A stretch of 54,192 bases of DNA from Flexistipes sp041694215 (GCA_041694215.1 JASMTO010000075.1:1-54192); one strand, 5' to 3'. Counted from the first letter of the stretch, positions 1 to 10,080 are shown. Translations and numbers: made by a program. The notes: generated by a model not told the origin, from the sequence alone.

Positions 1-446
1 TTCATCCTGTAAGTATTAGGGGGAAAGGAGGCATGGAGCACTTCAGCCATAAAATGGGTAGAGTATGTTGGCTCAGGCATTATAATCCTTGCATCAACCC
101 GGATAGAGCTATATGCTCTGGCTATAGCATCCCCAAGGCCATTAAAAAATATAATATCCTCAGGGGTTATTTGGACACCACCCTTATTATTGACTTTTTC
201 TGCAAGATACTCTCTGGTCTGCTGAACACCTTTCGTAGGGGAATATCCAAAGCTTAAATCATCCTCCATGATTTCCACAAGGATCTTTTTCATCCATTCA
301 GGGATATGCTCCCCTTTTGCTATAGGATCGCCAATATTCTCCCAGACAACATCAACACCCCTCATTTTTAATTCGTTGGCAACACCAACAATATTTCTGA
401 TTTCATAAGTTAACCCACTTCCACCTTTTGCTATATCAAAGCGCAT
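1..446 (-). CDS. Pyridoxal-phosphate aminotransferase, class I/II (N-terminal part, cut by window edge)
   Basis: An ATG at 446-444, preceded by AGGAGA on the minus strand, opens a frame that stays open to the window edge (about 148 residues visible). The translation begins MRFDIAKGGSGLTYEIRN and continues with a GDP segment (ENIGDPIAKGEHIPEWM), then YSPTKGVQQTREYLAEKV and PEDIIFFNGLGDAIARAYSS. This is the usual N-terminal order of fold-type I aminotransferases (GDP motif, Y-x-x-xxG-xxxLR-like helix, then the nucleotide-phosphate-binding turn). The PLP lysine would lie outside the window, so substrate cannot be judged. It is divergent from the SRPBCC gene at 611. Confidence 0.8.
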   Translation of the reverse strand, partial: MRFDIAKGGSGLTYEIRNIVGVANELKMRGVDVVWENIGDPIAKGEHIPEWMKKILVEIMEDDLSFGYSPTKGVQQTREYLAEKVNNKGGVQITPEDIIFFNGLGDAIARAYSSIRVDARIIMPEPTYSTHFMAEVLHASFPPNTYRM

Positions 447-610
447 ATCTGTTCTCCTAAATATTATCTAACCGGCAAATATAAAGCAACCGGGAAGAAA
501 TTACCATATAAATCTCATAACACATACATGGAAAATATCAAGCAAACAACTTTATTTTTTCCTTATATTTTGATATACAACATGGTTAGATATATTAAAA
601 GGTATTAAAA

Positions 611-1060
611 TTGCACATTATAAATCAGCAGCAGCTTCTAAAAACTGATCTGTATCATTGTTGGAATTTTTTTTCTGATCCAGCAAAATTATCAGATATT
701 ACACCAGAATGGCTTAGTTTCAGGGTAATTTCCAATCTATCAAAACAAATATATGCCGGTATGATTATTGAATACAAAATCTCACCATTTAAATATGTAA
801 ATGTCAGATGGGTAACGGAAATAACCCATGTAGACAAACCATACTATTTTGTTGATGAACAACGATTTGGCCCATATAAATTCTGGCATCACAAGCACTT
901 TTTCGAGGAAACAGACGGTGGTATCTTAATGACTGACGAGGTTCATTACATGCTACCTTTTAAAAAGATAGGTGTTTTTGCCCACAGTTGCGTCGTTAAA
1001 AATAAACTGAATAACATTTTTACATTTAGGAAAAATAAGCTGGAAAAATTGTTTGGATAA
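611..1060 (+). CDS. SRPBCC (START/Bet v1-like) ligand-binding family protein
   Basis: 149 residues from a TTG start (weak AAAGG-like site upstream). It matches the SRPBCC cyclase/dehydrase plan: FSDPAKLSDITPEW near the N-terminus, then a beta-rich core with RWVTEITHV, and GPYKFWHHKHFFEE followed by a C-terminal helix. Such proteins bind hydrophobic ligands in a helix-grip pocket, and no ligand can be assigned here. The segment GPYKFWHHKHFFEE closely resembles GPFKEWMHKHYFITHE in the N-terminal domain of the fusion protein at 36026-37390, so the two are probably paralogues. It stands alone, 70 bp upstream of glmU. Confidence 0.75.
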   Translation: MHIINQQQLLKTDLYHCWNFFSDPAKLSDITPEWLSFRVISNLSKQIYAGMIIEYKISPFKYVNVRWVTEITHVDKPYYFVDEQRFGPYKFWHHKHFFEETDGGILMTDEVHYMLPFKKIGVFAHSCVVKNKLNNIFTFRKNKLEKLFG

Positions 1061-1130
1061 AATCGCTTGCGGTCTTGATTTATATACAGTTATGTTCTAA
1101 AACTCATATAGTTTTACTGTGGAGGAAAAA

Positions 1131-2498
1131 ATGGGGGTTAAAGCGTTAATATTGGCTGCCGGAAAAGGTACGAGAATGAAATCGAAATATCCCAAAGTAC
1201 TTTTTGATGTAGCCGGAAAGCCCATGATTGAATATGTCCTTAACGTGGCAGAAACAGTCTGCAACGATAAAAGTGTGGTGGTTGTAAACCCAGACTCTTA
1301 CCAGCAAATAAAGGAGCACCTAAACAAATTTAATGTGGACTTTGCAATCCAGGAATCACAAAATGGCACTGCCGATGCTGTTTTGGCTGCAAAAACTCTT
1401 TTAAACAATTATAATGGCAAAATTCTCATTCTTTGCGGTGACATGCCTCTTATGACCTCTGAAACGCTTAGTGACTTCATCAATAAAGTCTCACACGATA
1501 TCAGCTTTATTAGTGTAAATGCAAACGATCCTTCAGGATATGGCAGGGTGGTACGTGGCGCAGACGGAAGTGTGCTTGGAATTATAGAGGAAAAAGATGC
1601 CAATGAGTATGAAAAAAAGATCACTGAGATAAATACAGGGGTATACCTTGTCGAGAAACAGGAATTATTCACACGATTGGAACGTATAAATAATAACAAT
1701 GCACAAAAGGAATTTTACCTTACAGATATAGTAAAAGAGGGGTGTGAAGTTTATGTTGCAAAGCAAGAAAATGAATTTATTGGCATAAATGATCGCAAAT
1801 CTCTTGCACAGGCATCAAAACTCCTATGGCTAAAAAGGGCTTATGCGTTTATGGATGATGGCGTAACTATAAAAGATCCCGATAATTTTTACTGTGATGA
1901 GTCCGTCATGATTGAACCCGATGCGGAAATTCATCCTAATGTTGTTTTAAAAGGGGAAACCAAAATAAAAACGGGGACTATAGTTTACTCGGGCTGCAAA
2001 ATAGAAAACAGTATTGTGGAAAAAAGCTGTATAATAAAAGAAAATACAGTGATCACTGAGGCTTTTGTGGGAGAAAAGTCTCAGGTTGGACCTATGGCTC
2101 ACTTAAGGCCGGGTACAGTTTTACAAAGAAACAATAAAATCGGAAATTTTGTTGAAGTCAAAAAATCTGAAATTGGTGAAAACTCAAAAGCAAGTCATTT
2201 AACATACATCGGTGATGCCTTTATCGGTAAAAATGTAAATATAGGCTGTGGCACAATAACGTGTAATTATGATGGCATAAAAAAACATCAAACAGTGATA
2301 CACGACAATGTTTTTGTGGGAAGTGATGTCCAATTTGTAGCTCCTGTTGAGATTGGGAAGAGCGCACTTATTGCAGCAGGCTCAACCATTACCAAAAATG
2401 TCCCAGAAAACGCGCTGGCAATCTCACGTAGTGATCAAAAAAACATAGAGAACTGGGTACTCAAAAGAAAGAAGAAAATCAACAGGGAGGATTTATAA
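1131..2498 (+). CDS. glmU: Bifunctional UDP-N-acetylglucosamine pyrophosphorylase / glucosamine-1-phosphate N-acetyltransferase GlmU
   Basis: 455 residues from the ATG at 1131, chosen because GGAGG sits at 1121-1125 with 5-base spacing; a GTG 12 bases upstream lies on the ribosome site itself. The N-terminal half has the nucleotidyltransferase signature LILAAGKGTRMKSKYPK, then CGDMPL and the EEKDA segment. The C-terminal half is a left-handed beta-helix of hexapeptide repeats with HLRPGT, KNVNIGCGTITCNYDG and SDVQFVAPV, as in the acetyltransferase site. It makes UDP-GlcNAc for peptidoglycan and LPS from GlcN-1-P, acetyl-CoA and UTP. Its stop overlaps the glmS start by one base (TAATG), so the two genes are translationally coupled. 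Confidence 0.97.
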   Translation: MGVKALILAAGKGTRMKSKYPKVLFDVAGKPMIEYVLNVAETVCNDKSVVVVNPDSYQQIKEHLNKFNVDFAIQESQNGTADAVLAAKTLLNNYNGKILILCGDMPLMTSETLSDFINKVSHDISFISVNANDPSGYGRVVRGADGSVLGIIEEKDANEYEKKITEINTGVYLVEKQELFTRLERINNNNAQKEFYLTDIVKEGCEVYVAKQENEFIGINDRKSLAQASKLLWLKRAYAFMDDGVTIKDPDNFYCDESVMIEPDAEIHPNVVLKGETKIKTGTIVYSGCKIENSIVEKSCIIKENTVITEAFVGEKSQVGPMAHLRPGTVLQRNNKIGNFVEVKKSEIGENSKASHLTYIGDAFIGKNVNIGCGTITCNYDGIKKHQTVIHDNVFVGSDVQFVAPVEIGKSALIAAGSTITKNVPENALAISRSDQKNIENWVLKRKKKINREDL

Positions 2499-4327
2499 TG
2501 TGTGGCATAGTTGCTTATATCGGCAACAAACAATCATACAACGTATTGATAGATGGTCTACAAAGACTGGAGTACAGAGGTTATGACTCTGCAGGGATCG
2601 CTGTTCTGAAAAGCGAAAGTGGAAAAATAGAAACAGTTAGAAGTGCAGGTAAATTACACAACCTTGCAGAAAAAGTAACAAATATCGCATTTAACAGCAA
2701 TGTCGGAATAGGGCATACCCGATGGGCAACACATGGTAAGCCCACTGCCAAAAATGCTCATCCCCATATATCAAAAGGGCTTGCGCTGGTACATAATGGT
2801 ATAATTGAAAACTATTTGGCGATAAAGCATGACCTGGAAAATCAGGGATACATTTTCCAATCGGAAACAGACTCTGAGGTGATAGCACATCTTATTCACA
2901 GTTACTTTCAGGATAATCTATTAAATGCTGTTCAAAAAGCTGTAAAAATACTTGAAGGAGCTTACGCAATAGCTGTAATTAGCGAAAATGATCCGGGTAA
3001 TATTGTTGTAGCAAGACATGATAGCCCTCTGGTAATCGGGTTGGGCAATAATGAAAATTTTGCGGCAAGTGATATACCGGCCGTTTTACCACATACACGT
3101 GAATTTATTTTTTTAGAAGACGGTGATATAGCTATTTTAACAAAGGAAAAAGTTGCAATTTATGATAGAAATAACAGACTGATCAATAGGAGCAAACAAC
3201 ATATTGACTGGAACCCGGTAATGGCTGAAAAAGCAGGTTTCAAGCACTTCATGCAAAAGGAAATATACGAACAACCCAGGGCAATCACAGATACCCTACG
3301 GGGTAAATATTCTTTAGAAGAAGATAAAATATTTTTATCCGAGCTTATGCATTTGGAAAAGAGCCTTGCCGGTATTAAACGCATACATATAGTTGCCTGC
3401 GGTACGAGCTGGCATGCCGGATTAATTGGCAAATTCCTTATTGAAAAGCTTGCCCACATTCCAGTGGAAGTGGATATAGCTTCTGAATATAGATACAGGG
3501 ACATGATTCTGGGACCAGATGTTCTTTTTCTGGCTATTACCCAGTCAGGGGAAACTGCTGACACGTTAGCCGCCTTAAAAACAGCAAAAGATTGCGGTAG
3601 TCATACAATATCCATATGCAACGTTGTGGGCTCCACAGCAGCAAGGGAATCGGGCGGTGTAATTTATACACATGCAGGTCCGGAAATAGGAGTTGCTTCG
3701 ACAAAAGCATTTACAACGCAAATTGCCTCGCTGTATATGCTGGGAATCTTTTTGGGTGGGTTAAACGGTTTCCTCCCAAAAGAAGAACGGTGCAAACACA
3801 TAAACAGTCTTATTAAAATACCGGAGCAGATGGAAAATATACTTTCAAAAGATGCAGAGATAGAGGAAATTGCTAAAAAATATAAAGATTATTCAAATTT
3901 TTTGTTTCTAGGAAGGCATTTAAACTATCCTATTGCACTCGAAGGTGCTCTTAAACTGAAAGAAATATCCTATATCCATGCTGAGGGTTATCCCGCTGGC
4001 GAAATGAAACATGGACCTATAGCTCTGATAGATGAAAACATGCCTGTTTTCACTATAGCCACAAATTCAAGAGTTTACGAAAAAATGGCTTCCAATATTG
4101 AAGAAATAAAGGCCAGAGATGGCATTGTTATTGCAACTGTTACTGAAAATAACAAGAATTTGATAAAGAAATGCAACTCCGTTATAACAGTGCCGGATGT
4201 CAGTGAAGAGACTAGTGTCTTTTTAAACTCGATTATCACACAGTTTTTCGCTTATCACTGTGCAAGACTGCTGGGTAACGATGTAGACCAGCCAAGAAAT
4301 TTAGCAAAAAGTGTCACTGTTGAATAA
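2498..4327 (+). CDS. glmS: Glutamine-fructose-6-phosphate aminotransferase (isomerizing)
   Basis: 609 residues, the same length as the E. coli enzyme. It starts MCGIVAYIG, so Cys2 becomes the N-terminal glutaminase nucleophile after Met removal. The class II amidotransferase domain has GIGHTRWATHG and NGIIENY. Two SIS domains follow (ACGTSWHAG, QSGETADT, ASTKAFTTQ), and the C-terminus is DQPRNLAKSVTVE, the canonical isomerase tail. It converts fructose-6-P and glutamine into glucosamine-6-P, the precursor used by the pathway that ends at the upstream GlmU. The SD AGGGAGG at 2485-2491 lies in the end of glmU. No glmS ribozyme fold is expected or visible, because there is no leader. Confidence 0.98.
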   Translation: MCGIVAYIGNKQSYNVLIDGLQRLEYRGYDSAGIAVLKSESGKIETVRSAGKLHNLAEKVTNIAFNSNVGIGHTRWATHGKPTAKNAHPHISKGLALVHNGIIENYLAIKHDLENQGYIFQSETDSEVIAHLIHSYFQDNLLNAVQKAVKILEGAYAIAVISENDPGNIVVARHDSPLVIGLGNNENFAASDIPAVLPHTREFIFLEDGDIAILTKEKVAIYDRNNRLINRSKQHIDWNPVMAEKAGFKHFMQKEIYEQPRAITDTLRGKYSLEEDKIFLSELMHLEKSLAGIKRIHIVACGTSWHAGLIGKFLIEKLAHIPVEVDIASEYRYRDMILGPDVLFLAITQSGETADTLAALKTAKDCGSHTISICNVVGSTAARESGGVIYTHAGPEIGVASTKAFTTQIASLYMLGIFLGGLNGFLPKEERCKHINSLIKIPEQMENILSKDAEIEEIAKKYKDYSNFLFLGRHLNYPIALEGALKLKEISYIHAEGYPAGEMKHGPIALIDENMPVFTIATNSRVYEKMASNIEEIKARDGIVIATVTENNKNLIKKCNSVITVPDVSEETSVFLNSIITQFFAYHCARLLGNDVDQPRNLAKSVTVE

Positions 4328-4335
4328 AGATCGTA

Positions 4336-6084
4336 ATGTTTAAAAAAACAAAAAACGTAATTTACAAAATTTTTGCCGAACATGAGGATATGTACCTGGC
4401 AGGTGTTGCTGTAGTTATAGGTGTTGCGGCCGGCTACGGTAACATTGCTTTCAGGTATTTAATTGGTTTTTTTCAGCACCTTTTTTACGGCACCAAAGAG
4501 GAATTTCTTTTAGAAACACTGAACCACAGTCCTTTATATAAAATAATATTGATACCCGCAATTGGAGGGCTAATAGTAGGACTTACAGGCGTAATTTTTA
4601 AATCAGCAAAAGGGCATGGTGTCCCTGATGTTATTAAAGCCATAGCCCTAAACCAGAGAATCAACCCACTTGTTGCGGTAATCAAAAGCTTTACATCTGC
4701 AGTTACCCTGGGATCAGGCGGTTCAGCTGGTCGTGAGGGACCTATTATTCAAATAGGCGCAGCATTGGGATCAGGCGTAGGGAAAATATTTAAGTTTTCC
4801 ACTATCAGAATGAAGGTTGCTGTTGCAAGTGGTGCGGCAGGAGGGTTGGCCGCAACCTTTAACGCTCCCATAGGTGGAGCCATGTTCGCCGCCGAGATAC
4901 TGTTAGGTGAGTTTGGAATACGGACATTTAGCCCAATAATAATATCATCCGTTATCGCTACTGCTATTTCCAGGAGTCATCTTGGCAATGCTGTTACTTT
5001 TGCAGCACCAGAATATCATCTGAAAAGTATCCTGGAATTACCAATGTATGTTGTACTGGGGCTATTTTGTGCAGTAATAGGCGTGTTTTTTATAAGATTT
5101 TTTTACTTTATGGAGGAGCGTTTTGAAAAAATTCCCATCCCACCGTATTTAAAACCGGCACTTGGCGGTTTGCTTTTGGGCATACTTGCGGTTTTCTCTA
5201 AGGAAATAATGGGGGTGGGTTATGACTCAATACACGAAATACTCGCTTCCAATAAATTCGGAGTAATCCTCTTACTACTTATTTTCCTCAAAATAATTGC
5301 AACGTCTTTCACCCTAGGCTCCGGAGGCTCAGGTGGCTTGTTTGTTCCATCCTTATTTATAGGGGCAGCATCCGGAGGTTTTATAGGCTGGATTTTTAAT
5401 ATAATTTTCCCGGGCATCACAGCCTCCAGCGGAGCTTATGCACTGGTGGCAATGAGTGCAATGTTAGGTGCCACCATAAGGGCTCCATTAACAGCAATTC
5501 TAATTATTTTTGAAATAACTCAAAGTTATGAAATCATATTGCCCCTCATGCTATCAACAATTATTGCAAACGTTGCAGCTAACCGACTGGAAAAAGAGTC
5601 TATTTTTTCATGGGTATTGGCTAAAAAGGAAGGTATAAATATTAGGAAAGGGACAGAGGAGAAAATACTTTCCAGTATTTTGGTTAAAGATGTAATGTTA
5701 ACAGATGTTGTCACGTTCAAGGAAACCACCAGATTCAAAGAAGTCATAGAAGGAATACAAAAGGCAAAACATATTTACTTTCCTGTGTTAGATGATAATA
5801 ATTATCTTGTGGGAATCATGTCTTTGGACAACATAAAAAGTGTCATGTTTGAGAGAGAACTGGAAGAAATAGTTGTTGCCGGGGAAATCTGTACCAAGGA
5901 TGACATAATTTACGTTTATCCTGAGGATAATCTATCCACTGCCCTTAAGAAACTTGGCATTAAAGATTTAGGAGCACTCCCAGTAGTGGAAAACATTAAC
6001 GGTAAACTTAGAGTTGTTGGGCTTTTAAGAAGAAGTGACATTTTACTTGCCTATAACAAAGCTCTGGCGACACAATCTGCATGA
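4336..6084 (+). CDS. CLC-type chloride channel/transporter with C-terminal CBS pair
   Basis: 582 residues. Roughly the first 440 form a polytopic CLC core with GHGVPDV (the GSGIP position), GSGGSAGREGP at about 126-136 (selectivity filter with the gating Glu retained), and GSGGSGGLFVPSLFIGAASGG (the GxFxP region). The last ~135 residues form two CBS domains (VKDVMLTDVVTFKETTRF; VYPEDNLSTALKKLGIKD) that likely sense adenine nucleotides. It acts in the inner membrane as an anion channel or Cl-/H+ exchanger. It begins 8 bases after glmS with only a weak ribosome site, suggesting coupling. Confidence 0.93.
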   Translation: MFKKTKNVIYKIFAEHEDMYLAGVAVVIGVAAGYGNIAFRYLIGFFQHLFYGTKEEFLLETLNHSPLYKIILIPAIGGLIVGLTGVIFKSAKGHGVPDVIKAIALNQRINPLVAVIKSFTSAVTLGSGGSAGREGPIIQIGAALGSGVGKIFKFSTIRMKVAVASGAAGGLAATFNAPIGGAMFAAEILLGEFGIRTFSPIIISSVIATAISRSHLGNAVTFAAPEYHLKSILELPMYVVLGLFCAVIGVFFIRFFYFMEERFEKIPIPPYLKPALGGLLLGILAVFSKEIMGVGYDSIHEILASNKFGVILLLLIFLKIIATSFTLGSGGSGGLFVPSLFIGAASGGFIGWIFNIIFPGITASSGAYALVAMSAMLGATIRAPLTAILIIFEITQSYEIILPLMLSTIIANVAANRLEKESIFSWVLAKKEGINIRKGTEEKILSSILVKDVMLTDVVTFKETTRFKEVIEGIQKAKHIYFPVLDDNNYLVGIMSLDNIKSVMFERELEEIVVAGEICTKDDIIYVYPEDNLSTALKKLGIKDLGALPVVENINGKLRVVGLLRRSDILLAYNKALATQSA

Positions 6085-6109
6085 ATGTTTATGTGTGATG
6101 AGGAGATTT

Positions 6110-8212
6110 ATGCCTATTAGTTTAAGTAATTTAAATAAACAGCAGCAGGAAGCGGTAACATATTGTGATACACCTTTACTTGTTATTGCAGGAGCGGGGA
6201 CTGGTAAGACAAAGGTAATTATACACAAGATAGCCTATCTGATAGAAGATTTGCAAATAGATCCCACAAATATTTTATCCGTAACATTCACAAACAAGGC
6301 AGCTAAGGAAATGAAGCACAGATTGAAAACCATTATAGGGGATAAAGCCGATCAGGTGTGGATGGGCACCTTTCACTCCATATGTTTGAGGATATTAAGA
6401 AAAGAAACACACAATATTCCTCTGAAAAGAGGATTTGGTATAATAGATCAGGATGATAGATTATCTGCATTAAAAAATATTATAAAAGAACTTAACATTG
6501 ATCACAAAAAATATCCGCCAAAACAATACCTGTGGATAATAAGCAACTTTAAAAACTCAATGGACTATGTGGAAAACAAAGATCCAGATGACTTCCTCTA
6601 TAAATTTGTGGATGTTTTTACAAAATACCAAAAATATCTTGAATTTACTAACATGTTGGACTTTGATGATATGATTGCATACACTATACGCACCCTTCTG
6701 ACAGACAACAGTTTAAAAGAGTTCTATCAGAATATGTTCCAGTATATTCTTGTGGATGAGTATCAGGATACAAATTACGTGCAGTTTATGTTTCTCAAGC
6801 TGCTTAACGGAGAAGAGGGAAAGATATGCGTTGTTGGTGATGACGACCAGTCGATATATGGCTGGAGAGGTGCAGAAATCCGTAATATTCTTGATTTCGA
6901 TAAGCATTTCAAAGATGTAAATACCATTAAACTAACTGTAAATTACAGAAGTAGTCCAGATATACTGTTTACCGCCAACACTCTTATTGCCAACAACAAG
7001 TTCAGAAAGGGTAAAGACTTAACCTCAGCATACGATCAGGATAATAAACATTTATTTAAAAGCGAAATGGGAAATATAACAATCGCAGAATGTCATGATG
7101 AAATACATGAGGCAAAAATCGTTGTGGACAAAATTGAAGAATTGCTTAAAAAAAATGTACCGCCAAGTGAAATTGCTGTACTGTACAGAACCAATGCTCA
7201 ATCAAGAGGCTTTGAGGTGGAATTGAATAAACGAAAAATTCCTTACAAGGTAATTGGTGGTATAAGCTTTTATTCCAGAAGAGAAATCAAAGATATCTTA
7301 GCATATCTAAAACTTATAGACAATCCTTACGATGTGGACGCTCTGAAAAGAGCCGCTAAAAATCCGCCAAAAGGCATTGGTAATGTTGTAATCCAAAAAA
7401 TTATTGATTACGCTTCAGCAAATGCTGTAGATTTGCTGGAAGCTCTTAATGCTATTCGTAATATTTCAAGGGGAAAAACCTACCGCAGCCTTCAATCCTT
7501 CGAAAATGTCATAGAAAATACAATGCGGGAGGAAAAGATCACAGATAAAATAAAAACAATATTGACATCAACTGGATACAATGCCTATCTGAAACAGTTT
7601 GAAGAGCAAAACGAGGCAGCCAAAAGAATAAATAATATAGAAGAGCTAATAAACGCTGCGGCAATTTTTGAGGAGAACACTGAGAATTACAGTCTAACAG
7701 ACTTTCTTGCCACCACTACATTGACAACGTCTGCAGATGAAGATACCGATAATTCAGTGAGCCTTATGACACTGCATTCAGCCAAAGGGCTTGAATTTCA
7801 TTCTGTTTTCCTGACAGGACTGGAGGAAGGCCTTTTCCCCATATTTAGAGCAATGGAAAATGAAATGGAGCTGGAAGAGGAGCGCAGACTTTGTTATGTT
7901 GGTATCACAAGAGCAAAGGAAAAGCTTTTCTTCACATACACAAATACACGTATGGTTTATGGAAAAAGACAGTTCTCAACCCCTTCAATGTTTGTGGAAG
8001 AAATCAAACACTGCATTCCCAACAGTGAAAACAATAGGGATGATTCTTTAAGCACTCCAGGGTTAAAAGCAAATACAAAGGTTTTCCATCAAAAATATGG
8101 AGATGGAATAATCTTAAATGTCAAAGGAAATGGGGAAAAAGCAAAAGTTGATGTATTTTTTCGCGAAGCAGGGCTCAAAAAAATGCTTGCTGAAAGCTTG
8201 GAAATATTTTAA
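6110..8212 (+). CDS. pcrA: ATP-dependent DNA helicase, UvrD/PcrA family
   Basis: 700 residues from the ATG at 6110, chosen because AGGAG (6101-6105) precedes it; the open frame extends further up into the CLC gene, but that part does not belong. All superfamily 1A motifs are visible: GAGTGKTK (I), VDEYQDTNYVQ (II), GDDDQSIYGWRGA (III), NYRSS (IV), TLHSAKGLEF (V) and VGITRAKEKL (VI). The C-terminus NTKVFHQKYGDGIILNVKG matches the Tudor-like tail of PcrA/UvrD. It unwinds DNA 3'-5' in repair and clears replication blocks. PcrA versus UvrD naming is not settled by sequence alone. Confidence 0.95.
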   Translation: MPISLSNLNKQQQEAVTYCDTPLLVIAGAGTGKTKVIIHKIAYLIEDLQIDPTNILSVTFTNKAAKEMKHRLKTIIGDKADQVWMGTFHSICLRILRKETHNIPLKRGFGIIDQDDRLSALKNIIKELNIDHKKYPPKQYLWIISNFKNSMDYVENKDPDDFLYKFVDVFTKYQKYLEFTNMLDFDDMIAYTIRTLLTDNSLKEFYQNMFQYILVDEYQDTNYVQFMFLKLLNGEEGKICVVGDDDQSIYGWRGAEIRNILDFDKHFKDVNTIKLTVNYRSSPDILFTANTLIANNKFRKGKDLTSAYDQDNKHLFKSEMGNITIAECHDEIHEAKIVVDKIEELLKKNVPPSEIAVLYRTNAQSRGFEVELNKRKIPYKVIGGISFYSRREIKDILAYLKLIDNPYDVDALKRAAKNPPKGIGNVVIQKIIDYASANAVDLLEALNAIRNISRGKTYRSLQSFENVIENTMREEKITDKIKTILTSTGYNAYLKQFEEQNEAAKRINNIEELINAAAIFEENTENYSLTDFLATTTLTTSADEDTDNSVSLMTLHSAKGLEFHSVFLTGLEEGLFPIFRAMENEMELEEERRLCYVGITRAKEKLFFTYTNTRMVYGKRQFSTPSMFVEEIKHCIPNSENNRDDSLSTPGLKANTKVFHQKYGDGIILNVKGNGEKAKVDVFFREAGLKKMLAESLEIF

Positions 8213-8288
8213 TGATCTATCTGTTTACAAAAGCTGTTTTTTGTTTAAAATACTAGAATGTTAGTTGCAGCGGAAAAAGGAGGAATAA

Positions 8289-8585
8289 ATGTCCAAAATT
8301 ATAGAAAAAGAAGATATCGTTCATATTAGCGAATTATCCAGACTCTCTTTTTCCGAAGAAGAGCTGGATCGGTTCACCGGAGAACTTAACAATATCCTTG
8401 ATTATATACATAAACTGGATACCCTCGATACAACCAATATTCAGCCAACATCCCACGTGTTGGATATATCCAATGTTTTTCGGGAAGATATTGTGCATGA
8501 GCATCTAAGCAGAGAAGATGCCTTGAAGAATGCAGCCGAACATGAACATAATCATTTTAAAGTACCCCGTGTAGTGGAAGGTTGA
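8289..8585 (+). CDS. gatC: Asp-tRNA(Asn)/Glu-tRNA(Gln) amidotransferase subunit C
   Basis: 98 residues, typical for GatC. The pattern IVHISELSRLSFSEEELDRFTGELNNILDYIHKLDTLDT is the family core, and FREDIVHEHLSREDALKNA is the belt segment that wraps GatA. A clear AAAGGAGGAAT site precedes the ATG. It begins a split gat cluster: gatC-gatA here, gatB 1.3 kb further down after an accessory insertion. Confidence 0.95.
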   Translation: MSKIIEKEDIVHISELSRLSFSEEELDRFTGELNNILDYIHKLDTLDTTNIQPTSHVLDISNVFREDIVHEHLSREDALKNAAEHEHNHFKVPRVVEG

Positions 8586-8611
8586 GGCATGATGAAAAAA
8601 GGAGATTGCAC

Positions 8612-10072
8612 ATGGACCTGTTAACAAGCGATCTACAAACGATCAAAAGCTATTTAGACAGAGGAGAAATAACAGCAAAAGAGTTGGTTAGTTTCTATCT
8701 GGACAGAATAAAAAAATATGACGGCAAAATAAAGGCTTTCTTAAGTTTAAATAATAATGCGTTAAAGGAAGCAGAGGATATTGACAAGAAAAGACTTAAT
8801 GGAAAGCATTTACCACCTATGGCTGGCATACCTATCGGGCTTAAAGACAATATAATCACAAAAGACATCGCCACTACCTGCTCTTCCCATATTCTTGAAA
8901 ACTTTGTTCCCGTTTACGATGCCACGGTAACAAAACTCCTTAAAGATGAGGGTTTTATTATTTTAGGCAAATTAAACATGGACGAATTTGCAATGGGATC
9001 GTCATGCGAAACCTCCTATTTTCAGAAAACAGGGAACCCTTGGGATATCAATCGTGTCCCTGGAGGATCCAGCGGCGGTTCGGCTGCTGCTGTAAGTGCA
9101 CGTCTTGTGCCTGCTGCCATAGGAAGTGATACAGGTGGATCAATTAGGCAACCGGCATCCTTTTGCGGGATAAGTGGGATGAAACCTACATACGGACGCA
9201 TATCCCGTTATGGCTTGGTGGCTTTTGCTTCCAGTCTTGATCAAATAGGCCCTATGACAGTTTCTGCAAACGATTGTGAGACACTTATGCAAATTATTGC
9301 TAAACATGACAAGAATGATTCCACATCTGCGCAAGTTGATAATTTTGTTCCGGCAAAAACGTTAACAGCAAATCTTAATGGGATAACAATAGGTGTCCCT
9401 GATGAATATTTTAAAGAGGGGATTGAACCTGATGTTGAAAGCGCTGTAAAAGGTGCTATTAAACATTTTGAATCGCTAGGAGCTGAAATCATCAGTGTCA
9501 AAATGCCTCATACTGACTATGCAGTAGCAGTATATTATATTCTTGCCACAGCCGAAGCCTCCAGCAATCTGGCTAGATATGACGGTGTGCGATTCGGTTA
9601 TCGAGCGGAAGGTGATAATCTTAAAGAGATGTACACAGCCACGCGCTCTAAAGGTTTTGGCGATGAGGTGAAGAGAAGAATTATGCTTGGCACTTATGTT
9701 CTCAGTGCCGGTTATTACGACGCTTACTATCTGAAAGCCCAAAAAGTGAGGACATTAATAAAAGAGGATTTTTTAAACGCTTTTAAAAAGGTGGACGCCA
9801 TTATTGCCCCCACGTCCCCTACCACTGCTTTTAGAATCGGGGAAAAGTCTAACAACCCGTTAAGTATGTATTTAAGCGATATATACACACTTTCATTAAA
9901 CCTTTTTGGTGGTTGCGGCATATCAATCCCCTGCGGCTTTGATTCCCACAATTTACCTATAGGGCTACAGATCCTTGGGAACTATTTTCAAGAGCAGAAA
10001 ATCGTAAATATTGCTAAAATTTACCAAAATACTACAGATTTTCATACACAAATACCAAAATGGCTCAGATAA
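8612..10072 (+). CDS. gatA: Asp-tRNA(Asn)/Glu-tRNA(Gln) amidotransferase subunit A
   Basis: 486 residues from the ATG at 8612 (MDLLTSDL), chosen because AAAAGGAG ends 7 bases before it. The amidase signature is complete: GLKDNI carries the catalytic Lys, and GGSSGGSAAAV and GSDTGGSIRQPASFCG carry the cis-Ser and nucleophilic Ser. The enzyme liberates ammonia from glutamine and channels it to GatB for transamidation of misacylated Glu-tRNA(Gln)/Asp-tRNA(Asn). The stop is followed almost at once by the inverted-repeat element at 10081. Confidence 0.97.
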   Translation: MDLLTSDLQTIKSYLDRGEITAKELVSFYLDRIKKYDGKIKAFLSLNNNALKEAEDIDKKRLNGKHLPPMAGIPIGLKDNIITKDIATTCSSHILENFVPVYDATVTKLLKDEGFIILGKLNMDEFAMGSSCETSYFQKTGNPWDINRVPGGSSGGSAAAVSARLVPAAIGSDTGGSIRQPASFCGISGMKPTYGRISRYGLVAFASSLDQIGPMTVSANDCETLMQIIAKHDKNDSTSAQVDNFVPAKTLTANLNGITIGVPDEYFKEGIEPDVESAVKGAIKHFESLGAEIISVKMPHTDYAVAVYYILATAEASSNLARYDGVRFGYRAEGDNLKEMYTATRSKGFGDEVKRRIMLGTYVLSAGYYDAYYLKAQKVRTLIKEDFLNAFKKVDAIIAPTSPTTAFRIGEKSNNPLSMYLSDIYTLSLNLFGGCGISIPCGFDSHNLPIGLQILGNYFQEQKIVNIAKIYQNTTDFHTQIPKWLR

Positions 10073-10080
10073 AGGGATTA

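Noticed and set aside
33..257. 74-residue plus-strand ORF.
   Set aside because: It lies antisense to the aminotransferase, which has a good start and family motifs.
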